Source: Eubacteriales bacterium
Lineage (GTDB): Bacteria; Bacillota; Clostridia; Saccharofermentanales; UBA5734
Length of the DNA stretch: 43,894 nt
Assembly (NCBI GenBank): GCA_028685755.1
Contig: JAQUDJ010000013.1
Coordinates: forward strand, 12,673 to 56,566
Direction of reading: 5' to 3'
The translations under genes and the position numbers were made by a program. The first letter of the stretch is position 1, and the number at the start of each line of letters is the position of its first letter. Under the pieces are notes generated by a model, which saw only the letters and a list, made by a program, of their open reading frames with translations, was not told the origin of the DNA and did no database searches. Positions 33,146 to 40,815 of the stretch are shown here, piece after piece.

Positions 33146-33286
33146 GTGATTTTCTCCTTTATTTGGGCGTCCTTCGTTTCGAATTGAAGCAAATTTGACG
33201 TCATGTGTCGTTCTATAGATTCATTGTAGGCGTCAATTGTGATGACTTTGTGATATCCGAGTGAATATATATGATTATTTTGTCAA

Positions 33287-33316
33287 TTGACGACAATCGA
33301 TTCAGATTGATATACT
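33287..33316 (+). promoter_or_regulatory. Promoter of the pfl operon
   Basis: -35 TTGACG (33287-33292), 18-bp spacer, -10 TATACT (33311-33316), followed directly by the riboswitch. Confidence 0.85.
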
Positions 33317-33320
33317 GTGG

Positions 33321-33427
33321 CCAAGACGATTCGGAACTGGCGGACAGATGTGGGATACCACAGGGGACCGAATCTTATACGTCTTGTCGACCGCCTGGGC
33401 AACAGTTATGTTGACTCAGGTTTTTTT
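33321..33427 (+). ncRNA. ZTP (pfl-motif) riboswitch with overlapping terminator
   Basis: The helices AAGACG/CGTCTT and GATTCGG/CCGAATC enclose the internal hairpin GTGGGATACCAC. The conserved CCGCCTGGGCA motif at 33391-33401 is the hallmark of the ZTP riboswitch, which senses ZMP/ZTP when 10-formyl-THF is low. CCTGGGCAACA then pairs with TGTTGACTCAGG and seven Ts follow, so the conserved motif also forms the 5' arm of a terminator. Ligand binding would therefore favour pflB expression. Confidence 0.93.
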
Positions 33428-33454
33428 GTGCTAAAAAAGCACGGGAGGTCGTAA

Positions 33455-35698
33455 ATGGATAATATTTTGCAGCAACATCGCTCGTTCAAAGTCGGTCGGT
33501 GGCTAGAGATCATTGATGTCGCTGATTTCATTGTGCAAAACTACACACCCTATACGGGCGATGAAAATTTTCTGCAACCGGCTACTGCCCGCACACAGCT
33601 GATCAACAGCAAATACAACCGCCTGCGCTCAATCGAAATCGAATTGGGCGGTGTTTTGGATATCGACACAACGACAGTGTCTTCCCTGACCAATTATCCC
33701 GCTGGTTACCTCGACAAAGATCTCGAACTGATCGTTGGATTGCAAACAGCGCGCCCGTTAAAGCGTGGGGTGAATCCATTTGGCGGTATCCGCATGGCGG
33801 AAAAAGCTTGCGAGGACTACGGTTACGCACTCTCGGATTCCGTGCGGGAACATTTTCGCTATCGGACGACACATAATGATGGGGTGTTTCGGGTTTACAC
33901 CCCTGTAATGAAAGCAGTTCGCAAAGCGGGCGTTCTGACAGGCCTGCCAGATGCTTATGGGCGCGGCCGAATAATCGGTGATTATCGCCGAGTCGCACTT
34001 TATGGTGTCAATCGTCTAATTGCGAGTAAAGAACAAGATCGCCTAGCCCTCGGCGAAGCGGATATGACCGAGGAAAATATTCGCTTACTTGAAGAACTTT
34101 ATCGCCAGATCGATTTTCTCGAAAAGCTAAAAGAAATGGCCGGCCAATACGGCTACGACATATCACTTCCAGCGACCAATGCCCATGAAGCCATTCAATG
34201 GCTCTATTTTGCATATTTAGCAGCGATCAAAGAGCAAAACGGGGCAGCCATGTCGCTCGGTCGGACGACGACATTTATCGATATATATCTTGAACGCGAC
34301 CTGGCGCAAGGCGCGCTCACAGAAAGTGGCGCCCAGGAACTAGTCGATGATTTCATTTTAAAATTACGCATGGCACGCCAGTTGCGGACTGCCGAATATA
34401 ATGAACTTTTCGCCGGCGATCCAACATGGGTCACCGAATCTGTCGGGGGGATGGGTGTTGATGGTCGGACAATGGTCACTCGGACCGCCTACCGCTATTT
34501 GCACACCTTGCGGACACTTGGCCCAGCACCGGAGCCGAACCTGACTGTGCTCTGGTCAACAGCCCTGCCGCAACCATTTCAGCGCTATTGCACCCAACTT
34601 TCAATCGAAACCGATTCGCTGCAATACGAAAATGACGACTTGATGCGGCCCCGCTACGGCGATGATTATGCAATTGCTTGCTGTGTTTCAGCTGGTCGAG
34701 TCGGCAAAGATATGCAATTCTTTGGGGCGCGCTGTAATTTAGCCAAAGTCCTTTTACTCGCGCTAAACGGTGGCCGGGACGAGGTCTCTGGGGAACAGAT
34801 CGGTCCAGTCATGGCACCTGTCGCTGCTGATCAACCGCTTGACTATGACGATGTCATGCAGCGTTTCGAATTTTATCAGCGCTGGATCAGCCGCCTTTAT
34901 GTCAACACGATGAATGTCATTCATGCGATGCACGATAAATATGCCTATGAAAAAATTCAGATGGCGTTGCATGACACGAAAGTCAATCGAGTGATGTCCT
35001 TTGGTATGGCCGGGTTGTCGGTCACCGCCGATTCGCTGAGCGCGATTCGTTTTGCGAAAGTTACCCCGATTCATGATGATCGCGGTGTGGTTACGGATTT
35101 TTCCACCGTTGGCGACTTCCCCTGTTACGGCAATGACGATGACCGCGTTGACTCGATCGCCGCTTCCCTTTGCAATAATTTCCTCGCAGACCTAAAGCGA
35201 ACCCCGTGTTATCGCGATGCCCAACACACGCTTTCGGTGCTCACTATTACCTCCAATGTCGTTTATGGCCAGAAAACTGGCGCGACACCAGATGGCCGCC
35301 TAAAGGGAGAACCATTTGCACCTGGTGCAAATCCGATGCATGGCCGGGAAAAAGCTGGCGCGTTAGCGGCTCTAAATGCGGTCGCCAAAATTCCTTATGA
35401 CAGCTGCCGTGACGGTATTTCCTGCACAATGAATTTCACGCCGTTTGCCCTTGGCAAAACGCTTGAAGAACAGGTCAGCAATCTCGTCGCGATGCTCAAT
35501 GGTTACTTTTCGCAAGAAGCCCATCATCTTAATGTTAATGTCTTAAATCGTGAATTGCTCGAGGATGCAATGGCTCATCCGGCGAAATACCCAGATCTAA
35601 CGATTCGCGTGTCCGGCTATGCTGTTCATTTTAATCGGTTGTCACCCGAGCAGCAGCGTGAAGTCCTCGACCGCACATTCCATGATCGCTTGAGTTAA
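33455..35698 (+). CDS. pflB: Formate acetyltransferase (pyruvate formate-lyase)
   Basis: This 747-residue glycyl-radical enzyme converts pyruvate and CoA to acetyl-CoA and formate in anaerobic fermentation. It has the catalytic Cys-Cys pair in [10 protein letters not shown] near residue 410 and the glycyl-radical site in [10 protein letters not shown] (Gly near 721), where a typical PFL has RVSGYAVRFN. The length is normal. GGGAGG precedes the ATG, in a short GTGCT/AGCAC hairpin. The ZTP riboswitch lies just upstream, and the activase gene follows after 7 bp. Formate feeds one-carbon/folate metabolism, which matches the ligand. Confidence 0.96.
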   Translation: MDNILQQHRSFKVGRWLEIIDVADFIVQNYTPYTGDENFLQPATARTQLINSKYNRLRSIEIELGGVLDIDTTTVSSLTNYPAGYLDKDLELIVGLQTARPLKRGVNPFGGIRMAEKACEDYGYALSDSVREHFRYRTTHNDGVFRVYTPVMKAVRKAGVLTGLPDAYGRGRIIGDYRRVALYGVNRLIASKEQDRLALGEADMTEENIRLLEELYRQIDFLEKLKEMAGQYGYDISLPATNAHEAIQWLYFAYLAAIKEQNGAAMSLGRTTTFIDIYLERDLAQGALTESGAQELVDDFILKLRMARQLRTAEYNELFAGDPTWVTESVGGMGVDGRTMVTRTAYRYLHTLRTLGPAPEPNLTVLWSTALPQPFQRYCTQLSIETDSLQYENDDLMRPRYGDDYAIACCVSAGRVGKDMQFFGARCNLAKVLLLALNGGRDEVSGEQIGPVMAPVAADQPLDYDDVMQRFEFYQRWISRLYVNTMNVIHAMHDKYAYEKIQMALHDTKVNRVMSFGMAGLSVTADSLSAIRFAKVTPIHDDRGVVTDFSTVGDFPCYGNDDDRVDSIAASLCNNFLADLKRTPCYRDAQHTLSVLTITSNVVYGQKTGATPDGRLKGEPFAPGANPMHGREKAGALAALNAVAKIPYDSCRDGISCTMNFTPFALGKTLEEQVSNLVAMLNGYFSQEAHHLNVNVLNRELLEDAMAHPAKYPDLTIRVSGYAVHFNRLSPEQQREVLDRTFHDRLS

Positions 35699-35705
35699 TC
35701 GCAAG

Positions 35706-36461
35706 ATGATTTTACCCAAAAGTTCTAAATCCACGTCGATCGGCTATCTCCATTCGTACGAAACACTCGGTACACAAGATGGACCAGGTTTACGGCTCGT
35801 GGTTTTTCTACAAGGATGCCCCCTGCGTTGCCAGTACTGCCATAATCCCGATACCTGGGATATTCGCGGCGGGACGCCTGTGACAACTTCCGAAATTGTT
35901 GAAAAAGCGCGGCGGATGAAGCCATATTTTGGGGCGACAGGCGGGGTGACGATTTCCGGAGGTGAACCGTTAGCCCAAGCCAATTTTCTACTTGATTTAC
36001 TTGTAGCGTTGAACCGCGAGCAGATTCATGTTGCGCTGGATACAAGCGGCTGGTTTAGTGGTCCGCATGCCTTGCTCGAAGCAATTTTGGTGCGGACTAA
36101 TTTGGTTTTACTCGATATCAAGCAACCTGATCCGCACGCATTTCGCATGTTAACCGGTCAGTCCCAGCAGCCACTACTCACACTACTGACGACTGTCGAA
36201 CGCCTGGGCACGGCCATTTGGATTCGCCAGATCATCGTCCCGGGCTTGAATGACACATCAAACGATTTGCTAGCCTTCGTTGCATTTTTGAGTCGCTGGC
36301 CAGCACTTCGAATTGCTAAATATGAGCTACTCGGATATCACACACTCGGTCTTCAGAAATACACGGCATTGGGCATTGATTATCCAATAAAGGCTATTGA
36401 TGCCTTGCCGATAGAACGTTTAAAGACTTTGCAGGCAGAACTCGATCAACTGACCCCCTGA
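35706..36461 (+). CDS. pflA: Pyruvate formate-lyase activating enzyme (radical SAM)
   Basis: This 251-residue radical SAM activase generates the glycyl radical in PflB. The cluster motif CPLRCQYC lies at residues 38-45 (CxxxCxxC), followed by HNPDTWD. SAM contacts include GGVTISGGEPL and a VALDTSGW strand. The C-terminal part has the RQIIVPGLND block of the family. It follows pflB after 7 bp, with no separate promoter seen, and both should be controlled by the ZTP riboswitch. Confidence 0.96.
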   Translation: MILPKSSKSTSIGYLHSYETLGTQDGPGLRLVVFLQGCPLRCQYCHNPDTWDIRGGTPVTTSEIVEKARRMKPYFGATGGVTISGGEPLAQANFLLDLLVALNREQIHVALDTSGWFSGPHALLEAILVRTNLVLLDIKQPDPHAFRMLTGQSQQPLLTLLTTVERLGTAIWIRQIIVPGLNDTSNDLLAFVAFLSRWPALRIAKYELLGYHTLGLQKYTALGIDYPIKAIDALPIERLKTLQAELDQLTP

Positions 36462-36506
36462 TTTTCGCAACAAAGCGGAAACCCTCTGTTCATCCCCATG
36501 CGGCTG

Positions 36507-36523
36507 CCTATACTGAGTATAGG
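36507..36523. promoter_or_regulatory. 17-bp palindrome covering the -10 and ribosome site of the LytTR gene
   Basis: CCTATACT-G-AGTATAGG is a perfect palindrome. It contains TATACT (36509-36514), which could be the -10, and its right end is the first half of AGGAGG (36521-36526), the ribosome binding site. It may be the LytTR autoregulatory site, or a hairpin hiding the SD. Confidence 0.6.
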
Positions 36524-36532
36524 AGGCTTGAG

Positions 36533-36970
36533 ATGAAAATTCGCATCGAACCATTGCCTGCAGGTAAGGAATCTGAAATCATCCTTTACTGTCATGATCA
36601 GGACAGCGAAGCTTTACGCCTACTCGATTTCTTAAATAGCACCAGACGCAAATTGATCGGTCACCGCGACAATGAACTCGTGATGATCGATCCCGAGTCT
36701 ATTTACTATTGTGAATCAGTCGATGATCATGTCTATATCTATTTAAATGACCAGGTGATCGAGTCACGCAATAAGCTCTACGAAATCGAGCGCGAGGTCT
36801 TGGAATCGCCACTTTTTCGCGCTTCACGCTCCCTAATTGTGAACAGCGCAATGATCGTTTCAGTTCGCCCGCTTTTCGATGGTCGTCTAGAAGCTCACCT
36901 GAAAAATCGAGAACGCGTCATCATCTCGCGAAATTATGTACCTGATTTAAAGCGTAAACTGGGGATTTAG
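36533..36970 (+). CDS. LytTR-type DNA-binding regulator
   Basis: This 145-residue protein consists mainly of a LytTR DNA-binding domain at about 40-145 (MIDPESIYYCESVDDHVYIY, FRASRSLIVNSAMI and RVIISRNYVPDLKRKLGI). The N-terminal 40 residues do not carry a receiver domain, so it is a stand-alone regulator. It is typically paired with a DUF3021 membrane protein that controls its activity, as here (31 bp downstream). Direct regulation by the palindrome at its start is likely, by inference. Confidence 0.9.
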   Translation: MKIRIEPLPAGKESEIILYCHDQDSEALRLLDFLNSTRRKLIGHRDNELVMIDPESIYYCESVDDHVYIYLNDQVIESRNKLYEIEREVLESPLFRASRSLIVNSAMIVSVRPLFDGRLEAHLKNRERVIISRNYVPDLKRKLGI

Positions 36971-37001
36971 TGGCGCAATTCAGGTGAACCAAGGAGTTCA
37001 T

Positions 37002-37433
37002 ATGTTGATTAAATTATTTGTAAAACAAATCTTTCGGGACACGGTCAAGGCCTGTGGATTACTGACGTTAGTGTTTGTGGTCATCTTATTCTTCAATCCG
37101 CAACTTTCTGTCAGTCGCAACACGCTGTTTCAGATTTGCTTATTGGGCTTTTCGCTAGCCTCGTTTAAATTGGCCTTTCTGGATTTTGAAGGACACGATG
37201 CAAGTAACCAGTTAAAAAGCTACATTGTCTTTTCGACAACTGGCGGATTGTCACTCTTGGCCCTCTTATTCTTTTTGACACCGGGTGGGTTTGTTAACCG
37301 GTGGGATCTGATTATTTCGATTATGATTCCAGTATTTGCTGTTAAACAAATCGCAAATTCCATGATGTACTTTTCGACGCGTAAAGATGCAATTGAGGTC
37401 AACCAAAAATTAGATTCAATTACAAAGCAATAA
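37002..37433 (+). CDS. DUF3021 membrane protein
   Basis: This 143-residue protein from the ATG at 37002 (AAGGAG upstream; an in-frame ATG farther up lies in the previous gap) has four membrane helices: ACGLLTLVFVVILFF, LFQICLLGFSLASFKLAFL, YIVFSTTGGLSLLALLFFL and WDLIISIMIPVFAVKQIA. Members of this family are encoded with LytTR regulators and form a two-gene transcription control pair. Its stop lies at the edge of IS3 debris, and the next ORF on the minus strand runs into its antisense. Confidence 0.88.
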   Translation: MLIKLFVKQIFRDTVKACGLLTLVFVVILFFNPQLSVSRNTLFQICLLGFSLASFKLAFLDFEGHDASNQLKSYIVFSTTGGLSLLALLFFLTPGGFVNRWDLIISIMIPVFAVKQIANSMMYFSTRKDAIEVNQKLDSITKQ

Positions 37434-37439
37434 ACAATC

Positions 37440-38030
37440 GCATGTTGAAACGACTTGTGAATCTGATCCAGATTTTGTTGGACAGACGCGAATGCATCGT
37501 ATACGAGCTGAACATCTTTTCTGGCTTTTGAACTGAAAACAATGATTTCACGATTGAACAGATCAAGTAAAATGCAGATATAATGCCACTTGTAATTGAC
37601 CCTGACATAGATCAAATCGCTGCCAATGACTGCATGTTGCTCCTGGCTCGCAAACTGGCGATCAAGTTCATTGGGTATCGCCGCATCATTGGTCTTTCCC
37701 TTCAGGTTCCTGAATTTGCTTTTAGTATAAGAAGATTCCAAACCTTGTTCCTTCATGATGCGGCAGATTCTACGCCGGGAAATCACCATCCCTTGTTTTG
37801 ACAGTATGGCTTTAATTTTTATGCTACCGTAGACACGTCTGTTATCAAAGTACGCCGCTTGGATTTCCGCAATGACCTTGCTGTCATCCATTCGGCCGGT
37901 TATTTCATATTCCCGCAATATCTCAGATCAAGGTTTGCCAGCGTTGTATAATTTCACAACCTGGCGTTTGAATTCATCTGTAAAGGTTCGGCGTTCTCTT
38001 TTCGATTGTCCATGCTTATTTCTCCATGCT
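37440..38030 (-). pseudogene. IS3-family (IS150-like) transposase remnant with deletion
   Basis: On the minus strand, codons of an OrfA N-terminal (ERRTFTDEFKRQVVKLYNAGKP) are read from about 38015, then a TGA stop, then SEILREYEITGRM. This joins directly to the OrfB segment (SKVIAEIQAAYFDNRRVYGSIKI and DLIYVRVNYKWHYICILLDLF). The end of OrfA and the start of OrfB are missing. The fragment stops near 37445, before the second Asp of the DDE site. The frame continues by chance into the antisense of the DUF3021 gene. It is a decayed insertion sequence, not a working gene. Confidence 0.87.
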
Positions 38031-38192
38031 CGGATAGTTTAGCATGACCTTATTTTTTCTGTTCGACTAATTGTAGCCAATCCATATAATATCTTCTGTT
38101 AAATTGTCGACATGTTTCAAATTACTTTTATTTTCTTCATGTATGTAGTTTATATGATTTCCCAAAGACTAATTGATCTAGTAGCCCTTTAA

Positions 38193-39089
38193 TCATTCCC
38201 ATGAAAGGGTTTGCGAATTCCAATCTTTATGCCAAATCTCATCTTTGGTCATCGCATCGTAAACAGGTGAAAGAAATTGTTCGATCTGATCTATCACCCG
38301 TTCAAATTGAAGAAGATCATCCCCGATTGTTTTTAGAAAATACCGCCATTTCACCTTCATTTCTGGATCAGATTTCAATTCGGTTACTCGAATGAAACTC
38401 TTATCGTCATGTGGAGTCTGTCTGGTTCGCAAAGTTTCGTGAATCGCTTTCTGCAGTTTCTCTCCAGAGAAGTTAAAGGTCTGCGCGAGATAATATATGT
38501 CATAAAAATCTTTCATACGTCCTGTCAACTCAAAGCGTTGAAGGATCGCATCTAATTTTTCTGCAATTGTACTTTCGATTGAATAGGTCATCAGGATCGG
38601 GGATTCATAATCAGCCAATTGAGTTTTAACCTGACGCTTTACTGCAGCAGGCACAATAACATCACCTACACCAATGTCGACATTGAAAGGAACTCGAACA
38701 TTTTTAATTCTACCAATGATTTGCGCACTGACTCCCTGGTATAGTCTGTGCGGCGTGATTTGTTCGGTTTTTCTTGCCTCAAGGATAACAACATCATTAT
38801 AACCGGTTGGTGTTGCCAGAATTTCAGCTAAGACTTCATCCATCCGACTCGGATCGCTTTCTATTTTTCGAAGCAAGAAGTCGATGTCGATTGTTGCCCG
38901 GCTTTCAAATCCTGTCAGCGTATAAATAAAAAGGCCTCCTTTCAGTACAAGGTTTTCCATATACCGAGACTTCGACAATCGCCTGAGAAACTCCTCCTGG
39001 AAGAAGAGTTGGAGGCAGTGCTGATAGCTAATACCTGAGTTTTTTGCTTTATTTTTTAGCTTTGCGAGGATAGATGCCCCTTGATCCAT
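38193..39089 (-). CDS. abiEii: AbiEii nucleotidyltransferase toxin
   Basis: This 298-residue protein is the toxin of a type IV toxin-antitoxin (abortive infection) system. It has a nucleotidyltransferase-like fold with NLVLKGGLFIYTL and the ATIDIDFLL motif (DxD near 70), then a Glu/Lys region with ESTIAEKLDAILQRF and KDFYDIYYLAQTF. It should act in the cytosol, and in known systems transfers nucleotides to tRNAs. It begins directly at the end of the antitoxin gene, so they form one operon. Both genes look intact among broken mobile genes. Confidence 0.93.
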   Translation of the reverse strand: MDQGASILAKLKNKAKNSGISYQHCLQLFFQEEFLRRLSKSRYMENLVLKGGLFIYTLTGFESRATIDIDFLLRKIESDPSRMDEVLAEILATPTGYNDVVILEARKTEQITPHRLYQGVSAQIIGRIKNVRVPFNVDIGVGDVIVPAAVKRQVKTQLADYESPILMTYSIESTIAEKLDAILQRFELTGRMKDFYDIYYLAQTFNFSGEKLQKAIHETLRTRQTPHDDKSFIRVTELKSDPEMKVKWRYFLKTIGDDLLQFERVIDQIEQFLSPVYDAMTKDEIWHKDWNSQTLSWE

Positions 39090-39689
39090 TTATATCCATA
39101 CTCCAATCAGATTCTTGACTCTCGCCTGAACACGAAGCAATTTTGCATATTGAATCAGGCGGTAAATATCCTTGTGAGAGTCGTCAACATAATGACGGAT
39201 TGCTTTGGTAAAGACTTCCTTATCCATTTTGTTCATGTATCTTAGGCAATCACAAATTGTTCTTTCTCTATCATAGATTTTAACGACATTTCCATCAATT
39301 TCGACTGAAGTCAGGCCCAGTTCGAGTAGACTAGGTTCGACATAGTAGGGTTTAACAAAGGGATAATCGATCTTGAATCGGGACTTTGGCGAATCTTTAC
39401 TGACGGCAATTGTCCAGCGTAATGGGGTGCGATCACTGTAACCGTAATAATGTAATGCTGAAACCAGACAAAGTATCGCATCGGGAAACAATCGTTTGAT
39501 AATAACAACCTCGCTCAGGTTGTCTTGTTCAATCCATTGATAATAACCGGTCCGGATCTTTTCGATCCGTCCCTGCTCTAAAAGCAATTGAATGTCCTTA
39601 TAGTAGATTCGGGCATGGGAAAGATCTGCCGTGCGCAGCATCCCACCATGTTCAAAAAATAGTCTCTTGATTTCCTCTACTGGTTTCAT
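39090..39689 (-). CDS. abiEi: AbiEi antitoxin
   Basis: This 199-residue protein is the antitoxin and DNA-binding repressor of the AbiE pair. The N-terminal winged helix (about 1-65) shows FEHGGMLRTADLSHARIYYK and EKIRTGYYQW, and the C-terminal region (about 70-199) carries LVSALHYYGYSDRTPL. It is first in the operon, in the normal order. AAGGAT precedes the ATG. A long inverted repeat just upstream could be its operator. Confidence 0.92.
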   Translation of the reverse strand: MKPVEEIKRLFFEHGGMLRTADLSHARIYYKDIQLLLEQGRIEKIRTGYYQWIEQDNLSEVVIIKRLFPDAILCLVSALHYYGYSDRTPLRWTIAVSKDSPKSRFKIDYPFVKPYYVEPSLLELGLTSVEIDGNVVKIYDRERTICDCLRYMNKMDKEVFTKAIRHYVDDSHKDIYRLIQYAKLLRVQARVKNLIGVWI

Positions 39690-39700
39690 TATTCATCCTT

Positions 39701-39748
39701 GTTATTAAATCACACTATTTCCAGTTATCCGGCGGACTGTTTAATAAC
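39701..39748. promoter_or_regulatory. Inverted repeat upstream of abiEi (candidate operator)
   Basis: GTTATTAAA (39701-39709) and TTTAATAAC (39740-39748) are perfect inverted 9-mers, 30 bp apart, 11 bp upstream of the abiEi start. Known AbiEi repressors bind inverted repeats in their own promoter. Confidence 0.6.
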
Positions 39749-39901
39749 AATACTAACAGAATTTGCTTGCATAATAAATACAAAAGTTGATCCATACTAA
39801 CCAACGAGCGGAGACTTTGATAATTCCTGATTGTGATTGTATCATGTCAAAATAATCCGAATCTTGTTTGATCAATTTTCTTGCTCGCCATTTGTATTTT
39901 C

Positions 39902-39959
39902 AAACGCACGCGTGTATTTATTTGATCTTAATAAACGCACGCGTGTGTTTACGTGCGTT
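39902..39959. repeat. Two direct repeats and an inverted half-copy
   Basis: AAACGCACGCGTGTATTTA (39902-39920) recurs with one change at 39933-39951, a period of 31 bp. An inverted CGTGCGTT half follows at 39952-39959. It lies in the 310-bp gap between abiEi and a small truncated ORF and is the GC-rich spot in an AT-rich stretch. An operator or an att-like site is possible; no protein is known to bind it. Confidence 0.6.
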
Positions 39960-39999
39960 CTTTGTAACTAATAGATGTTCGAAAAGGAGGATATTCTAA

Positions 40000-40101
40000 A
40001 TGCATCGATTCTTCCGCTTCTCTCGCGATCAATCAGGCGAGGTTTATGTCAATAGTATCTCCCGGGAAATACCGATGATTTTTTGGGGGAGATACTATTG
40101 A
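40000..40101 (+). pseudogene. Short plus-strand ORF with a strong RBS, probably a truncated gene
   Basis: AAAGGAGG lies nine bases before the ATG. The 33-residue product starts MHRFFRFSRDQSGEVY, then runs into the 20-bp inverted repeat and stops at a TGA (40099-40101). The start resembles small envelope or pilus-type proteins of the TadE kind, but no family can be named. It looks like the front end of a gene cut by the adjacent IS. Confidence 0.5.
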
Positions 40102-40106
40102 CATAA
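40044..40106. repeat. 63-bp element with perfect 20-bp inverted arms
   Basis: TTATGTCAATAGTATCTCCC (40044-40063) is exactly repeated in reverse at 40087-40106, with 23 nt between. It spans the point where the small plus-strand ORF and the broken IS3 OrfA meet. It could be a MITE-like remnant or a deletion scar of a transposon. Confidence 0.85.
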
Positions 40107-40432
40107 TACAATTCTTCACCGTGCACTCTGTACTTATGAACCCAGTCACGCAAGCTTCCAGGATCCTTTAAGCCGATATCCGCAGCAATGCTGCGCATGG
40201 ATTCTCCCCCCACGAGGTGGCGCTTGATGGCAGATAGTTTCATTTCTCGAGAATAGCTTTGCTGCTTTTCGGGATCGGTGAAAATACTCGGACCATGTTT
40301 TAGGAACAAATTTATGTAACACTTTACGTTCGACATATCAATGCCATATTGCTTAGACAATTCGGCAATCGTGCGACCTTCTTCAAGATGCTCCAGAACA
40401 ATTCTAAGTTTGATTTCTCTGGTCTTTTTCAT
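40049..40432 (-). pseudogene. IS3-family (IS150-like) OrfA, C-terminally truncated
   Basis: From the ATG at 40430-40432 the product reads MKKTREIKLRIVLEHLEEGR, then two helix-turn-helix units (TIAELSKQYGIDMSNVKCYI and GGESMRSIAADIGLKDPGSL) ending in DWVHKYRVHGEE, the normal IS150-type OrfA. After about codon 108 the sequence diverges into the inverted-repeat element and stops, so the C-terminal part is missing, and no OrfB follows. The start codon is set by a GGGGG run in the left flank hairpin. Confidence 0.85.
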
Positions 40433-40491
40433 AAATGAAATACCCCCGAAAATTATACCTTGCAGTACAACTTTCGGGGGTAATTTCATTT
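40433..40491. repeat. IS end region: near-perfect inverted repeat and terminal TGTACTG
   Basis: AAATGAAATACCCCCGAAA (40433-40451) pairs with TTTCGGGGGTAATTTCATTT (40472-40491), with one extra base. On the minus strand, 40483 to 40463 reads TTACCCCCGAAAGTTGTACTG, which matches the IS end at 43706-43725. TGTACTG is the tip I recall for IS150-type elements, so the element probably ends within this stretch. Confidence 0.7.
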
Positions 40492-40528
40492 CGTTTGGCG
40501 GAGAGAGTCTACCACCGGTCCTAGGCAC

Positions 40529-40815
40529 AGCGAAACAGCTATTAAACCTGGCAAGTTCAGTTGTCTCGCGAAGAGCTATTACTCAGTACAGCTATCAAAA
40601 CCTGGATTTATTGAAAACTATCATTCCATCTTTAAAGGAATATCTGCATTAATCATCATACGCAAAATTCCCAACGGGAGAAAGCCTGGAATAGCTTATG
40701 AACTTGGCGAAGCAGCCATGTTTGAGGAACAACAAACACACTAAAAACGGGATAATCTCGAGTATAATAACTGTCTTGATCGGGTTAAGGCAACCATGAA
40801 TATTCAATTGGATAA
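40529..40815. other. Gap without a recognisable gene
   Basis: Short plus-strand open segments are seen (one ending in LKTIIPSLKEYLH, another with PNGRKPGIAYELGEAAMF ending near 40744) but they lie in different frames and match no family I know. They may be the frameshifted remains of one gene lost when the IS inserted. Confidence 0.4.

Noticed and set aside
37220-37439. Extra 70 codons at the end of the IS3 remnant frame
   Set aside because: They are antisense to the DUF3021 gene, whose helices and start signals are convincing, so they are chance read-through.
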